DNA from: Acinetobacter cumulans
GTDB taxonomy: Bacteria; Pseudomonadota; Gammaproteobacteria; Pseudomonadales; Moraxellaceae
Direction: 5' to 3'
Length of the DNA: 64,000 nucleotides
Assembly (NCBI RefSeq): GCF_003024525.3
Contig: NZ_CP035934.2
Span: forward strand, 930,001 to 994,000
Translations under genes and position numbers: made by a program
Shown here: piece by piece, positions 45,517-56,438 of the stretch
How the letters are laid out: each line of letters starts with the position of its first letter
Numbering within the stretch: the first letter of the stretch is position 1
Notes under the pieces: generated by a model
What the model was told of the DNA's origin: nothing
What the model saw: only the letters and a program-made list of their open reading frames with translations
Database searches by the model: none

Positions 45517-46764
45517 TTATGTATTTGAAGTAGCTTTTTGTTCAGGTTTTGCGGTAGCTTCAGAAGCTGGTTTGGCTTGACCTTGAGCGCCTTGCGGTGC
45601 AGCAGCTTGAGGCTGGTAAGGTTTAGCGACCACTTGTTGCTCAGGTTTTACTTTTGCAATACCGTCTACAATCACTTTATCACCTGTGGTTAGACCTTCA
45701 GTGATAATCCAATCTTTGCCATGTACACCAGCTGTGGTTACAGGGCGAGACTCTACAGCACCTTTAGCATTCACAATCATGGCAATCGCTTGGCCAGTAG
45801 GTGTGCGTGTAATCGCAATTTGTGGTACCAAATATGCATTTGGAATTACGCCTTGAACGATTTTAGCATTGGCAAACATACCAGGAAGCAAGAGGTGATT
45901 TGGGTTAGGGAACACCGCGCGCAGTGTTACTGTACCAGTATCAGGATTCACGCTGGCATCAGAGAAAGCTAAACGACCTTCTTGTGAATACTCACTACCA
46001 TCTTCTAGCGTTAACTTCACTTTAGTGTTGTTACTGCTGTCCAAAGAACCTTTGCTTAATTGCTGGCGTAGGCGAAGCAATTCTGCACTTGATTGGTTAA
46101 TATCAACATAAATTGGATCTAAACGCTGAATTGTGACCAATGGGCTTTCTTGGTTCATTGTTACCAAAGCACCAGATGTCACTGTAGAGCGGTTAGTTTG
46201 ACCAGAAATTGGCGCACGAACTGTAGAATAACCTAAATTGATTTCGGCATTTTTCAGTGTTGCACGGCTTGCATTTAATGTAGCTTCAGCAAGTTTAACC
46301 TGTGCAACGATATCGTCGTATTCTTGTTTTGAAATCGCATTGCTACCAACTAATTGGCGGTAACGACCTTCTTTAACACGTAATACGCCTAAATTCGCTT
46401 CTGCACTTGCAATCGAGGCACGTGCATTGTCTACATTAGCGCGATTGGTACTTGAGTCGATTTCATATAATGCTTGACCTTCGCGTACATAACTTCCTTC
46501 AGCAAAAAGACGTTTCAGAACGACACCGCTGGTTTGCGGACGCACTTCAGAAATTTCAAATGCTGTCGTACGGCCTGAAAGTTCAACAGACTGTTCAACG
46601 CTTTGCGGTTGCGCAACGATAATTCCAACTTCAGTTGGTGGCATTTGCTGAGCAGCGCCTGCTTGCTGTGCCTCCTTTGGATCTTTACTGCAACCAACAA
46701 GTGCAATACTTGTTGCTAATGCGCAAGCGGTTAGGGCAGGGGCCCAAAGCTTTGCAGACATCAT
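45517..46764 (-). CDS. adeI: RND efflux periplasmic adaptor AdeI
   Basis: A 415-aa membrane-fusion lipoprotein with signal ending ATSIALVGC. A lipoyl/barrel-sandwich domain (EVRPQTSGVVLKRLFAEGSYVREGQ) comes first. An alpha-hairpin (NRANVDNARASIASAEANL) and beta-barrel (VDINQSSAELLRLRQQLS) follow. The C-terminus is a low-complexity Ala/Gln/Pro tail. The N-terminus MMSAKLWAPALTACALATSI matches A. baumannii AdeI. Either of the two first ATGs could be used. It bridges AdeJ and AdeK. Confidence 0.95.
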   Translation of the reverse strand: MMSAKLWAPALTACALATSIALVGCSKDPKEAQQAGAAQQMPPTEVGIIVAQPQSVEQSVELSGRTTAFEISEVRPQTSGVVLKRLFAEGSYVREGQALYEIDSSTNRANVDNARASIASAEANLGVLRVKEGRYRQLVGSNAISKQEYDDIVAQVKLAEATLNASRATLKNAEINLGYSTVRAPISGQTNRSTVTSGALVTMNQESPLVTIQRLDPIYVDINQSSAELLRLRQQLSKGSLDSSNNTKVKLTLEDGSEYSQEGRLAFSDASVNPDTGTVTLRAVFPNPNHLLLPGMFANAKIVQGVIPNAYLVPQIAITRTPTGQAIAMIVNAKGAVESRPVTTAGVHGKDWIITEGLTTGDKVIVDGIAKVKPEQQVVAKPYQPQAAAPQGAQGQAKPASEATAKPEQKATSNT

Positions 46765-46796
46765 TCTTCCACCTCAATTAGATTTATATCTAAAGT

Positions 46797-47402
46797 TTAT
46801 TTTTTATTTGCGCTTTGGTATTTGCTTATCGCGAGATATAAAAGCGTGATCCAAATAAAACTTATGCTCCAGCCAGAAAGAACATCGGAAGGATAATGCG
46901 CACCTGCGTACACTCTGGATATACCCATAACAATCATCCATAAACTCATCGCTAAACAAATGAGTTTATGGTGTGTATGCTGCAGATATACGTACATTGC
47001 AAGACACCCCAGCGTTGCCGCATAGAGGCTATGTCCACTTGGAAATGAATCTCCATAGGTTTGCACTAAGAAATACATTTCAGGTGGACGTGGTCGAGAA
47101 ATGAAGTATTTGAGTGCCCAAGTGAGAACAATACTTCCAATAATTCCTATACTGATAAAAACAATATTTATATATTTTTTATACCATGCCAAAGTTAAAC
47201 ACCATAGCGTGGTCATAAATAATACAAATGGCATGCCACCAATAATTGATAATCCAATAGCGATGCTGTTGAGACTGTGGCTACGATGAGCAAACATCCA
47301 TTGCACTGCACCTAAATCAGAAGCTTTAAATGCAGGAATTTTCAGTAAAATTATACTGATTAACAACAACAAACCGCCGAGGAACAGCAATTGCTTTGGC
47401 AT
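46797..47402 (-). CDS. PAP2-family phosphatase upstream of adeIJK
   Basis: A 201-aa six-helix membrane protein with all three canonical PAP2 motifs: KYFISRPRP (KX6RP), FPSGHS and SRVYAGAHYPSD. It is expected to dephosphorylate undecaprenyl pyrophosphate or phosphatidylglycerol phosphate in the periplasm. It ends only 32 bp before adeI on the same strand, so it may be co-transcribed with the efflux pump. It is unrelated in detail to the PAP2 gene at 21.9 kb, which lacks the first Arg. Confidence 0.87.
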   Translation of the reverse strand: MPKQLLFLGGLLLLISIILLKIPAFKASDLGAVQWMFAHRSHSLNSIAIGLSIIGGMPFVLFMTTLWCLTLAWYKKYINIVFISIGIIGSIVLTWALKYFISRPRPPEMYFLVQTYGDSFPSGHSLYAATLGCLAMYVYLQHTHHKLICLAMSLWMIVMGISRVYAGAHYPSDVLSGWSISFIWITLLYLAISKYQSANKK

Positions 47403-47555
47403 GCATGTATCCTTGTCATGTTAACCGAGTGAAACTGGGTTAAATAATGGGTTAAAGTGTACTCATCAGTACACTTTATTTCAAGTGTGTGTAAATTATG
47501 CTAATTTCTTTTTCGTACTTTTTTAACACTGTGTAAAATAAAATAACAAATCCTT

Positions 47556-49607
47556 TTAGTGGGAATTCTTTTGAGGGGCGTTATTTTCACGAATTTCTAA
47601 AGCTTGCTTAGGTGGCCAGAAAAAATCACTTGGACGTGTGAGGAAATGTGTTAGCACTAGTTTTGCGAGCGGTTTCCATTGTTCAAATCGTACACGACGT
47701 GCACGAAGTGCCACAATAATGGTTAAAGTAAAACTCACAAATAAGTTGGTTAAACCAATCATGAGTACGCCCATAAAGGACACAATAATGAGTCCGATAT
47801 CTGGGCTACCATTAATTTGCATTAAGCCTTGAATAAAATTGGCAGACGCAAAAGCAATGTGTCGAATATCTAAAGGTAGACCTAAAATATAGCCAATAGT
47901 GCCCATACTGCCGAGCATAATCCCGAATAAGAAGTTACCTGCTAAAGCACCTAAATTCCGTTCAATATAGGCTGCAAAGGCGTTTAAGCGCTCTTGGCTC
48001 ATTATTTTTTTCAGCTTAGGATGAGCTTTAATTCGAGGCCCAACCTTACGATAAATGGCCATATTGTCAAAATACCCTGCCAACAGGCCTGACAAAAACA
48101 AGCAAATACCCGCAATGGCTGCATGGGGAACGGCCAAAGAGGTAAAGGGGTTGAGGTCATGCAAAGTTTTGGTTGCTTTGGCATGTGTCATGAGGTGTTC
48201 ATGTAACACCACATCCCAAAACATCACAATGAGCGCGGCCACGGGAATCGCAATTGAAATATTACCTAGAATTGCAATAAATTGAGTGCGGATAATATTA
48301 ATAATCAGGGCGGCCAATTCTGCAATTTGCGTGGTCTTTGAGCCTTTACGATGTTGTACTGTGGCTGCAAGTGCTGCCGCTGTCATAGCTGGCTGTTTGG
48401 TAGCTACGGTAAAGTGCATCACATGTATGAGCATAAAGCCTAAAGAATAATTCATGCTATAGCTAAAGGCCTGCATTAACGGGGCCATCGATACGCGTGC
48501 CATCAGGGTTTTAAGTGTTGCCATAATGGCAATAATCACACCGGCACCTGCTGCCGATTTGTACATCGAAAAAAAGCCTTTTTTGTCTGTACTTACATAA
48601 TGTTCACCAGTTTTACTGGCATTTTCTGTGACCTGTAAGGCCATCAATTCACTGTTGGTTGCCAGTAAAGAGCGTACGCTTTGCTCACTGTAGATTGCAT
48701 CAGTGATATCTGCAAGGAGTGTGCCTAAGGCAAAGTAACGCTCGTTGTCTTCTTCAACAATGAGTTTTAAGAGAAGTTCTACGCGGTCGAGGCACTGTTC
48801 TAATAAAGACAACAAATAGGTGAGGCTGACGCTCACGCCAATTCGTTTAGTGGCACGGCGAATTTTAAGGACGACTTCACGACATTGATCCAACATGACG
48901 AGCGCTTGTGATGCGTCGGGTGGCACAACTGCATGCATGAGTTCTGTCGATTGGTGAAGTTGTTTATATTGATGAATAAATTCGTTTATTTCTCGGTTTT
49001 GAACCAAAAAAGGCGATTCGTATTCGGTTAAATCTGGCTGTGCATTAATAAACTCGGGGTATAAACCAATTCCACTCACACGATAGGACAGTACCGTTAT
49101 AGCTTTAATTAATTCACGGCGAATTTGTTTTTTTTCGTCTTGGTTACTGTGGCCTTGATTGAGAAGCTTAAACAGCTTTTGCCATTCATGCGCATCAATT
49201 TGATCAAGCCAATATTTATCACTACGTTCGTGAAATACACGGCGGACTAGGTCTTGTAACTGGCTTTGATCATTAATCAGCGGTAAAAAATGTGCACCTA
49301 GACGTTGTGAGAGCTGATTCCAAAAGCCATCGAGCGATAAAATACCTGTATCAGCATACAGTCCTGTTTGCTTATATTGGCTAATGAGCTTTAAAACAAA
49401 GCTTTGCAGTGTAGATGCTGCATCTGGTGTTAGTAGGAGTGCTTGTAAAAAAGCATTAAACTTCGTATGTATTTCTTCGTTATTTTTACTGTTTTCTGGA
49501 CGGATACGATCAACGAGATCAATCAGTAATTGGTCATCTAACACAGCCCGAGGTTGCTCGAGCTGATGTTGCATAGATAAAAATAAATCGTTGAAATTTA
49601 TATGCAT
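47556..49607 (-). CDS. Gcr/COG4389-type membrane protein ('site-specific recombinase')
   Basis: A 683-aa protein with a helical cytoplasmic N-terminal half (to about residue 345). A membrane half follows, with about seven hydrophobic segments (AAGAGVIIAIMATLKTLMA, IAILGNISIAIPVAALIVMFW, AAIAGICLFLSGLLAGYF, LAGNFLFGIMLGSMGTIGYILG). Matching proteins in Neisseria and Pseudomonas are labelled site-specific recombinase, but no recombinase catalytic residues are evident and the topology suggests an envelope role. Start ATG 49607 (MHINFNDL) is chosen over a TTG two codons upstream. It precedes no related gene; ispB lies upstream. Confidence 0.75.
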   Translation of the reverse strand: MHINFNDLFLSMQHQLEQPRAVLDDQLLIDLVDRIRPENSKNNEEIHTKFNAFLQALLLTPDAASTLQSFVLKLISQYKQTGLYADTGILSLDGFWNQLSQRLGAHFLPLINDQSQLQDLVRRVFHERSDKYWLDQIDAHEWQKLFKLLNQGHSNQDEKKQIRRELIKAITVLSYRVSGIGLYPEFINAQPDLTEYESPFLVQNREINEFIHQYKQLHQSTELMHAVVPPDASQALVMLDQCREVVLKIRRATKRIGVSVSLTYLLSLLEQCLDRVELLLKLIVEEDNERYFALGTLLADITDAIYSEQSVRSLLATNSELMALQVTENASKTGEHYVSTDKKGFFSMYKSAAGAGVIIAIMATLKTLMARVSMAPLMQAFSYSMNYSLGFMLIHVMHFTVATKQPAMTAAALAATVQHRKGSKTTQIAELAALIINIIRTQFIAILGNISIAIPVAALIVMFWDVVLHEHLMTHAKATKTLHDLNPFTSLAVPHAAIAGICLFLSGLLAGYFDNMAIYRKVGPRIKAHPKLKKIMSQERLNAFAAYIERNLGALAGNFLFGIMLGSMGTIGYILGLPLDIRHIAFASANFIQGLMQINGSPDIGLIIVSFMGVLMIGLTNLFVSFTLTIIVALRARRVRFEQWKPLAKLVLTHFLTRPSDFFWPPKQALEIRENNAPQKNSH

Positions 49608-49631
49608 AGGCAAAGTAAAAATGATAAAAGA

Positions 49632-50609
49632 TTACTGAATTCGATGAAGTGCCAACTGTGCCAAATTCATCAGCGCTTGGCGGTAAATTGTATCGGGTAG
49701 AGCTTGCAGTGCATTTAATGCTGCTTGTGTTTCTTCCTCAGCACGTTTGCTGCAGTAATCGAGTGCGCCTGAGCTTTGTACGATAGCAATCACGCGCTCT
49801 AAATCTGCTGTTCCACCAGTGGCAATACTACGACGAATAATGTCGTGTTCTTCACCTTGTGTATTTTTCAATGCTGAGATTAAAGGTAAAGTTGGTTTAC
49901 CTTCCATTAAATCATCACCAATATTTTTACCTAATGTTTCAGCATCTGAGGTGTAATCTAAAATATCATCAATAATTTGGAAGGCATTACCAAAGTGACC
50001 CGCAAATTTGCGTAGCGGTTCACGGTAGTCCTGTGTGCCTGTCAAAATAGCAGCACCTTCAGTTGCTAATTCAAACAAACGTGAAGTTTTGCCGTGAATA
50101 ATATCTAAATAGGTCTGTTCATTTGTATCTGGTTGATGCTGTGCTTGTAATTGTAGGACTTCGCCTTCAGCAATTTCGCAAGTTCCAGTCGAAAAGTCTT
50201 TGAGCAAGACCATATTGTCTAAATCAACCAATAAGTCAAAAGCACGAGAAATAAGAAAATCGCCCACTAATACCGCAGTTTGATTGTTCCATGTTGCATT
50301 TGCTGTCGGACGACCACGTCTTAAACCAGATTCATCAACCACGTCATCATGAACAAGCGTTGCTGTGTGCAACATTTCAATAATTGCGGCTAATTTACGG
50401 TGTTTTTCTAAATCTTCTGCACCACACGCTTTGGCTGCCAGTAAACACATAATTGGACGCATGCGTTTACCGCCTGCTTCTACAACATGCTTACTTACGG
50501 CCATGACTAAAGCCACTTTTGAGGTAATTCCTTCATTAATAAATGTGTCCATCGCGGCAAAATCAGTTGCAACAGGAGCGAGAATATCTTGCTTAAAGTC
50601 GATGGTCAT
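49632..50609 (-). CDS. ispB: Octaprenyl diphosphate synthase
   Basis: A 325-aa long-chain polyprenyl synthase making the ubiquinone side chain from farnesyl diphosphate. GGKRMRP, the first motif HDDVVDESGLRRGRPT (DDxxD without insertion) and the second motif IIDDILDYT are intact, and the C-terminus ALHRIQ resembles IspB. It is divergent from rplU-rpmA, the conserved arrangement in gammaproteobacteria. It is essential in most relatives. Confidence 0.94.
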   Translation of the reverse strand: MTIDFKQDILAPVATDFAAMDTFINEGITSKVALVMAVSKHVVEAGGKRMRPIMCLLAAKACGAEDLEKHRKLAAIIEMLHTATLVHDDVVDESGLRRGRPTANATWNNQTAVLVGDFLISRAFDLLVDLDNMVLLKDFSTGTCEIAEGEVLQLQAQHQPDTNEQTYLDIIHGKTSRLFELATEGAAILTGTQDYREPLRKFAGHFGNAFQIIDDILDYTSDAETLGKNIGDDLMEGKPTLPLISALKNTQGEEHDIIRRSIATGGTADLERVIAIVQSSGALDYCSKRAEEETQAALNALQALPDTIYRQALMNLAQLALHRIQ

Positions 50610-51062
50610 GTGAAGAAAAACCTCATTTGGTTTGAAATTACTCTAAATTTTAAAAGAGCAATTGTGGTGGTATTTACAGATAGAAGCGACCAGTTTTGTC
50701 GCAAGCATAAGGCTTTCATGCGACAAATATCATCCTTCTAATCTCCCTATGCGAATGCACATGGCTGATTTCTGGCAATAATAGCGCATGTGCTTATGTT
50801 TATAAGGACTATAGTAACGAATAGTTTTTAAAAATCTATGTCATTTTTCAAAGAAGTATAAGCCTTAAGCAATATTTAATCATGTTCTAAGATATTGTTT
50901 ATTAAATAATCGTTAATTCTAGATAATTTTTTGTGCAAATGACTTGTTGTTTGTTCTATTATCACTTAAAATCCTTGCCCTTGTATAACCCCAGTGGCGA
51001 TCGTATTAAGATCGGTATATTCCTTTATCGGCACGACGACACGGGCATGTTTGGAGTACGTT
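50610..51062. other. Divergent promoter region ispB/rplU
   Basis: About 450 bp with no supported gene. It holds promoters for ispB and the rplU-rpmA leader. The last 70 bp before rplU (TTGCCCTTG onward) read as an untranslated leader. No recognised riboswitch structure was found. Confidence 0.5.
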
Positions 51063-51374
51063 ATGTACGCAGTTATCCAAAGCGGTGGTAAACAACACCG
51101 TGTAGTTGAGGGTGAAACCCTTAAAGTAGAATTATTGAAAGCTGAAACTGGCTCAACAATTACGTTTGATGACGTATTGATGCTTGTAAACGGCGACAGC
51201 ATTCAAATCGGTGCTCCAGTTGTTGCTGGCGCTACTGTTACTGCTGAAGTAGTAAGCCATGGTCGCCACGACAAAATCCGCATCATCAAAATGCGTCGTC
51301 GTAAACACTATCGTAAACAACAAGGTCACCGTCAATGGTTCACTGAGTTGAAAATTACAGCTATTTCAGGCTAA
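51063..51374 (+). CDS. rplU: 50S ribosomal protein L21
   Basis: A 103-aa L21 protein of the large ribosomal subunit. [14 protein letters not shown] at the N-terminus and the C-terminal [16 protein letters not shown] block are diagnostic. Start ATG 51063 has GGAG 7 nt upstream; the frame is open further upstream but without homology. It is followed by rpmA after 19 bp. Confidence 0.97.
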   Translation: MYAVIQSGGKQHRVVEGETLKVELLKAETGSTITFDDVLMLVNGDSIQIGAPVVAGATVTAEVVSHGRHDKIRIIKMRRRKHYRKQQGHRQWFTELKITAISG

Positions 51375-51393
51375 TTACGAGGAGTAAAGAGAC

Positions 51394-51648
51394 ATGGCAT
51401 CTAAAAAAGCCGGTGGTTCGACTAAAAACGGTCGTGACTCGAACCCAAAAATGTTGGGTGTTAAAATCTACGGTGGTCAATCTGTGACTGCTGGTAACAT
51501 CATCGTTCGTCAACGTGGTACTGAATTCCACGCTGGTCAAAACGTAGGTATGGGTCGTGACCATACACTTTTTGCTACTGCTGATGGCGTAGTAAAATTT
51601 GAAGTGAAAGGTCAGTTTGGCCGTCGCTACGTATCTGTTGACGCTTAA
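51394..51648 (+). CDS. rpmA: 50S ribosomal protein L27
   Basis: An 84-aa L27 protein near the peptidyl-transferase centre. [19 protein letters not shown] is the canonical N-terminus, without the N-terminal extension found in Firmicutes. GAGGAG lies upstream of ATG 51394. It is second in the rplU-rpmA operon. obgE is not next to it. Confidence 0.97.
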   Translation: MASKKAGGSTKNGRDSNPKMLGVKIYGGQSVTAGNIIVRQRGTEFHAGQNVGMGRDHTLFATADGVVKFEVKGQFGRRYVSVDA

Positions 51649-51660
51649 TCGCTGATATAG

Positions 51661-51690
51661 AAAAAAGCCCACTGTAAAGTGGGTTTTTTT
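51661..51690 (+). terminator. Terminator of rplU-rpmA
   Basis: A stem AAAAGCCCACT / AGTGGGTTTT with a short loop, ending in seven T. Confidence 0.88.
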
Positions 51691-51857
51691 ATGCTTAAAA
51701 TTTGACAAACGTCTTCATCATGATGAATAAAACTATGCATTTTGCATTAATAACAATACAAAACTTCTTATTTTCTCTCATTTTAGTGATTCAAATTGGT
51801 TTAAGATGTGTGCATAGATTGAAATTGCGATCACGCAAATATTAGAAAAGGTGAATT

Positions 51858-52553
51858 ATGAAAATGCTTCGTAAAACCGTATGTGCAATGACATTGGGTG
51901 TAGTAATGTTAGCACCAGCCATGAGTACGACTGTGTTTGCTGCTACAGCAGCGTCGGAGCAGCAAGCGACAGCAAGCTTAGTTAAGCAGTTAAATGGCAT
52001 TCGTAGTCTAAGTGCAACATTTGAGCAAACTTCTAAAGCAACTGCAGGTGCAAAGCCTGTGCAGAAAAAAGGTTTATCTGCACAGCACATGAATCAAACT
52101 TTTAAAGGGGTGATGAAGGTTGAACGCCCAGGTAAATTTTACTGGGAAACCACCAGCCCATCTAAGCAGACTATTGTGACTTCGGGTAAGACGGTATGGA
52201 TTTATGATCCAGACTTACAGCAAGCAGTAAGACAAGGTTTGGATGATCAAGTTGCAAATACACCTGCATTGTTACTTTCGGGTAATACCAATCAAATTAT
52301 GCAGTCATATCGTGTAACACAGCCAAACAAAGCTAAAACTTACTACACGCTATATCCAAAACAAAAAGATGGTGTTTTTCAAAGTTTAACCATCAGCTTT
52401 GGTGTCAATAAAGCACCAAACTTAATGATTTTAGCGGATTCTTTAGGTCAAACCACTTATGTGCGCTTTAATAATGTAAAAGTGAATGCGTCTATTCCAG
52501 CATCGACCTTTAATTTTACCCCGCCAAAAGGCACAGATATTATTGATCAGTAA
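51858..52553 (+). CDS. lolA: Outer-membrane lipoprotein carrier protein LolA
   Basis: A 231-aa periplasmic chaperone carrying lipoproteins from LolCDE to LolB. The signal peptide MKMLRKTVCAMTLGVVMLAP is cleaved near VFAA. The mature part shows SLSATFEQTSK, FKGVMKVERPGKFYWE, GKTVWIYDPDLQQAV and VRFNNVKVNASIPASTFNFTPPKGTD, all LolA hallmarks. ATG 51858 has AAAGGTG upstream. The interdomain insertion (GAKPVQKKGLSAQHMNQ) is slightly long compared with E. coli. Confidence 0.93.
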   Translation: MKMLRKTVCAMTLGVVMLAPAMSTTVFAATAASEQQATASLVKQLNGIRSLSATFEQTSKATAGAKPVQKKGLSAQHMNQTFKGVMKVERPGKFYWETTSPSKQTIVTSGKTVWIYDPDLQQAVRQGLDDQVANTPALLLSGNTNQIMQSYRVTQPNKAKTYYTLYPKQKDGVFQSLTISFGVNKAPNLMILADSLGQTTYVRFNNVKVNASIPASTFNFTPPKGTDIIDQ

Positions 52554-52582
52554 GATGATGATCTTGAATAAATCTGAGATAC

Positions 52583-52610
52583 AAAAAGCAAGCTGAGGCT
52601 TGCTTTTTTT
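52583..52610 (+). terminator. Terminator of lolA
   Basis: An 11-bp stem AAAAAGCAAGC / GCTTGCTTTTT with loop TGAG and a T run. Confidence 0.88.
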
Positions 52611-52756
52611 ATGTCTATGCTGAGTGAGTTAAGTATATAACGCTGATGCATCAATGAATTATTTTTAGGAGCTTTGGTGTTTTGGCTATACTTTTGACTT
52701 TGAATAATGTGAAAATTCAACTTTACTTCGGCTAGAAATAACCATAGGGATTTCGG

Positions 52757-53545
52757 ATGAACTCAGTACAACTTAAACCAGTGTTGTTAATGACCTTGCT
52801 GGCGACAATGTTTGTAGGTTGTCAGCGCCATGACTTACCTAAAAAAGATCAAGAGGCTGCAGCATCTGCGCCTGTGGTCGCTGAGACACCATCTGTTCCG
52901 TTGTTACAAGTTAAAGCGGTGAATGTAGCGAATTACCAGAAGAATGTTTGTGAAAAAGAAGGTTGTACTCAGTTTGTGTTGCAAACCGTTGAGTCGGGTG
53001 TGCCTTGGATCGATGATTATTTTAATGATCGTATTCGTAAGGCTGAACCGATTGCATTTGCAGAACATGCGCCACAAAAGGTGGATGTTTCTGAAGGGAG
53101 TCAAGCGGGTTTAAATCAGCAAAATATGTCTGTTCGTTATATTGGTCAGCAGTATAATCTTGCGACGTTTGCAATTTATAGCTATAGCTACAGTGCAGGG
53201 GCTGCACATGGTATGTATCATATTGAATATGTAAATTTTGATTTAAAAACGCATAAACGATTGTCTTTACAAGATATATTGAAAAAAGGTGCGGAGCAAA
53301 AAGTACTAGATTCACTCTATGATGCCAATATCAACTGGTTATATAACCATAAAATTGAAAAGGCGCAGTTAAAACTCAGCGATAATTTTTATTATGGCCC
53401 GAATGGTCTGATGTTTGTTTATCCATTGTATGAATTGGCCAGCTATGCTGAGGGAATGTCTGAGCTTAAATTGCCCTATGAATCTGCGGGTGAAGTGATT
53501 CAGGCGCAATATTTGCCAAGTTTGCCAAAATATAACAATCAATAA
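52757..53545 (+). CDS. DUF3298/RsiV-type lipoprotein
   Basis: A 262-aa predicted lipoprotein. The signal MNSVQLKPVLLMTLLATMFVGC has its lipobox at residue 22. After a Pro/Ala linker, the periplasmic part holds a DUF3298-like domain (THKRLSLQDILKKG, LKLSDNFYYGPNGLMFVYPLYELASYAEG). This fold occurs in RsiV and in peptidoglycan- or lysozyme-related proteins. Two cysteines in NVCEKEGCTQF may form a disulfide. Function unknown; an envelope role is inferred. It stands alone between lolA and serS. Confidence 0.75.
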   Translation: MNSVQLKPVLLMTLLATMFVGCQRHDLPKKDQEAAASAPVVAETPSVPLLQVKAVNVANYQKNVCEKEGCTQFVLQTVESGVPWIDDYFNDRIRKAEPIAFAEHAPQKVDVSEGSQAGLNQQNMSVRYIGQQYNLATFAIYSYSYSAGAAHGMYHIEYVNFDLKTHKRLSLQDILKKGAEQKVLDSLYDANINWLYNHKIEKAQLKLSDNFYYGPNGLMFVYPLYELASYAEGMSELKLPYESAGEVIQAQYLPSLPKYNNQ

Positions 53546-53631
53546 TCGCGATGAGGATTTGTACAAAATCTTCGCAATATTGTTCTAATAAGGCACAGCT
53601 GTATGCCCAGTCACTGTATTTTTTAGCATGA

Positions 53632-54948
<1,317 letters not shown>

Positions 54949-54962
54949 GTTCGAGTTGAATC

Positions 54963-54992
54963 AAGTGCACACAAAAGTGTGCACTTTTTTTT
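54963..54992 (+). terminator. Terminator of serS
   Basis: A perfect 10-bp stem AAGTGCACAC / GTGTGCACTT with loop AAAA and eight T. Confidence 0.92.
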
Positions 54993-55025
54993 AAGCAGTC
55001 AGATATAGTTTTTTTGAGGTCTCTT

Positions 55026-56402
55026 GTGGATATTTTTCCAATCTCGTTAAAGTTGCAACAGCAACCTTGTCTGATTGTTGGCGGTGGTCATATTGCCTAT
55101 CGTAAAGCAGTCTTATTGGCCAAAGCAGGCGCGGTAGTCAATGTTGTTGCACCAGCAATTGAAGCTAACTTATTAGAGATCGTTGAGCAATCGCAGGGGC
55201 AATATGTACAAGCACCATTCAGTGCTGACATACGACTGCGTCAATATCGCTTGGTGATTGCGGCTACAGATCATGCTGAAGTCAATCGTCATGTATTTGA
55301 AGCCTGTGAAGCTGAGAATGTGTTGGTAAATAGTGTTGATGATCCGCCATATTGTCGTTTTATGGTCCCAGCCATTATAGATCGTTCACCGTTGGTTGTG
55401 TCTATTGCCAGTAATGGCACATCACCTGTGTTATCTCGTCAAATTCGTACCCAGCTTGAAGCCAGTATTCCGCATGGAATGGGAGCTTTGGCCGAGTTTT
55501 CAGGTAAATGGCGCAGTGTCGTAAAAGCCAAAATTATCAATCCAGATGAACGCCGTATTTTTTGGGAGGACTTATACGCCAGTCCACTCAAAGAGCAGGT
55601 GTTTAATGGCAATCTTGCTGAGGCAGATCGTTTAATTGAACAAGCTTTAATTGAATGGACCAAGCCGAAAGGTGAGGTGTATTTGGTTGGTGCAGGGCCG
55701 GGCGATCCAGAGCTTTTGACGTTGAAAGCCTTACGTCTGATGCAACAAGCTGATGTGGTGATTTACGACCGTTTGGTCTCTGCCCCAATCATGGATTTGT
55801 GTCGTCGTGATGCAGAAAAAATCTATGTGGGTAAGGCGCGTTCAAACCATGCTGTACCCCAAGAAGGTATTAATGCCTTATTGGTTCAATATGCACAGCA
55901 AGGTAAGCGTGTTTGTCGCCTAAAAGGTGGCGATCCGTTTATATTTGGACGTGGCGGTGAAGAAATTGAAGAGCTGTTTGCAGCAGGTATTGCTTTCCAA
56001 GTTGTACCAGGAATTACCGCAGCCTCTGGCTGTTCTGCTTATGCGGGTATTCCTTTAACGCACCGTGATTATGCGCAAAGTGTACGTTTCTTAACGGGCC
56101 ATTTAAAGGAAGGTTCACCTGAACTCCCTTGGCAAGAATTGGTTTATGAAAACCAAACACTTGTGCTGTATATGGGCTTGGTTGGATTGGAAAAAATCTG
56201 CCAACGCTTGATTGAACATGGTCAACGTGCAGATATGCCAGTGGCTTTGGTGTCTAAAGGCACTACACCTGATCAAAAAGTGGTGGTGGGAACGCTGGCA
56301 GATATTGCCTCCAAAGTGAGTGATCATCAAATACAAGCGCCAACGCTAACCATTATTGGTGAAGTAGTACGCTTGCGTGAACAATTACAGTGGCAAGGCT
56401 AA
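55026..56402 (+). CDS. cysG: Siroheme synthase (CysG)
   Basis: A 458-aa multifunctional enzyme making siroheme from uroporphyrinogen III for sulfite and nitrite reductases. The N-terminal dehydrogenase/ferrochelatase part has CLIVGGGHIAYRK and VNSVDDPPYCRFMVPAIIDRSP. The C-terminal SUMT methyltransferase has VYLVGAGPGDPELLTLKA, RLKGGDPFIFGRGGEE and VPGITAASGCSAYAGIPLTHR. GTG 55026 is chosen because GAGG lies 6 nt upstream and the protein then begins MDIFPISLK, like E. coli CysG; a TTG at 55014 is rejected. Confidence 0.94.
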   Translation: MDIFPISLKLQQQPCLIVGGGHIAYRKAVLLAKAGAVVNVVAPAIEANLLEIVEQSQGQYVQAPFSADIRLRQYRLVIAATDHAEVNRHVFEACEAENVLVNSVDDPPYCRFMVPAIIDRSPLVVSIASNGTSPVLSRQIRTQLEASIPHGMGALAEFSGKWRSVVKAKIINPDERRIFWEDLYASPLKEQVFNGNLAEADRLIEQALIEWTKPKGEVYLVGAGPGDPELLTLKALRLMQQADVVIYDRLVSAPIMDLCRRDAEKIYVGKARSNHAVPQEGINALLVQYAQQGKRVCRLKGGDPFIFGRGGEEIEELFAAGIAFQVVPGITAASGCSAYAGIPLTHRDYAQSVRFLTGHLKEGSPELPWQELVYENQTLVLYMGLVGLEKICQRLIEHGQRADMPVALVSKGTTPDQKVVVGTLADIASKVSDHQIQAPTLTIIGEVVRLREQLQWQG

Positions 56403-56438
56403 GCGCCTTGCGACATTGAAAAGAGTAGAGTAAATCCT

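Noticed and set aside
50636..50660. ACTCTAAATTTTAAAAGAG upstream of ispB as another operator
   Set aside because: Spacing between the arms is different from the other sites and it precedes an unrelated housekeeping gene.
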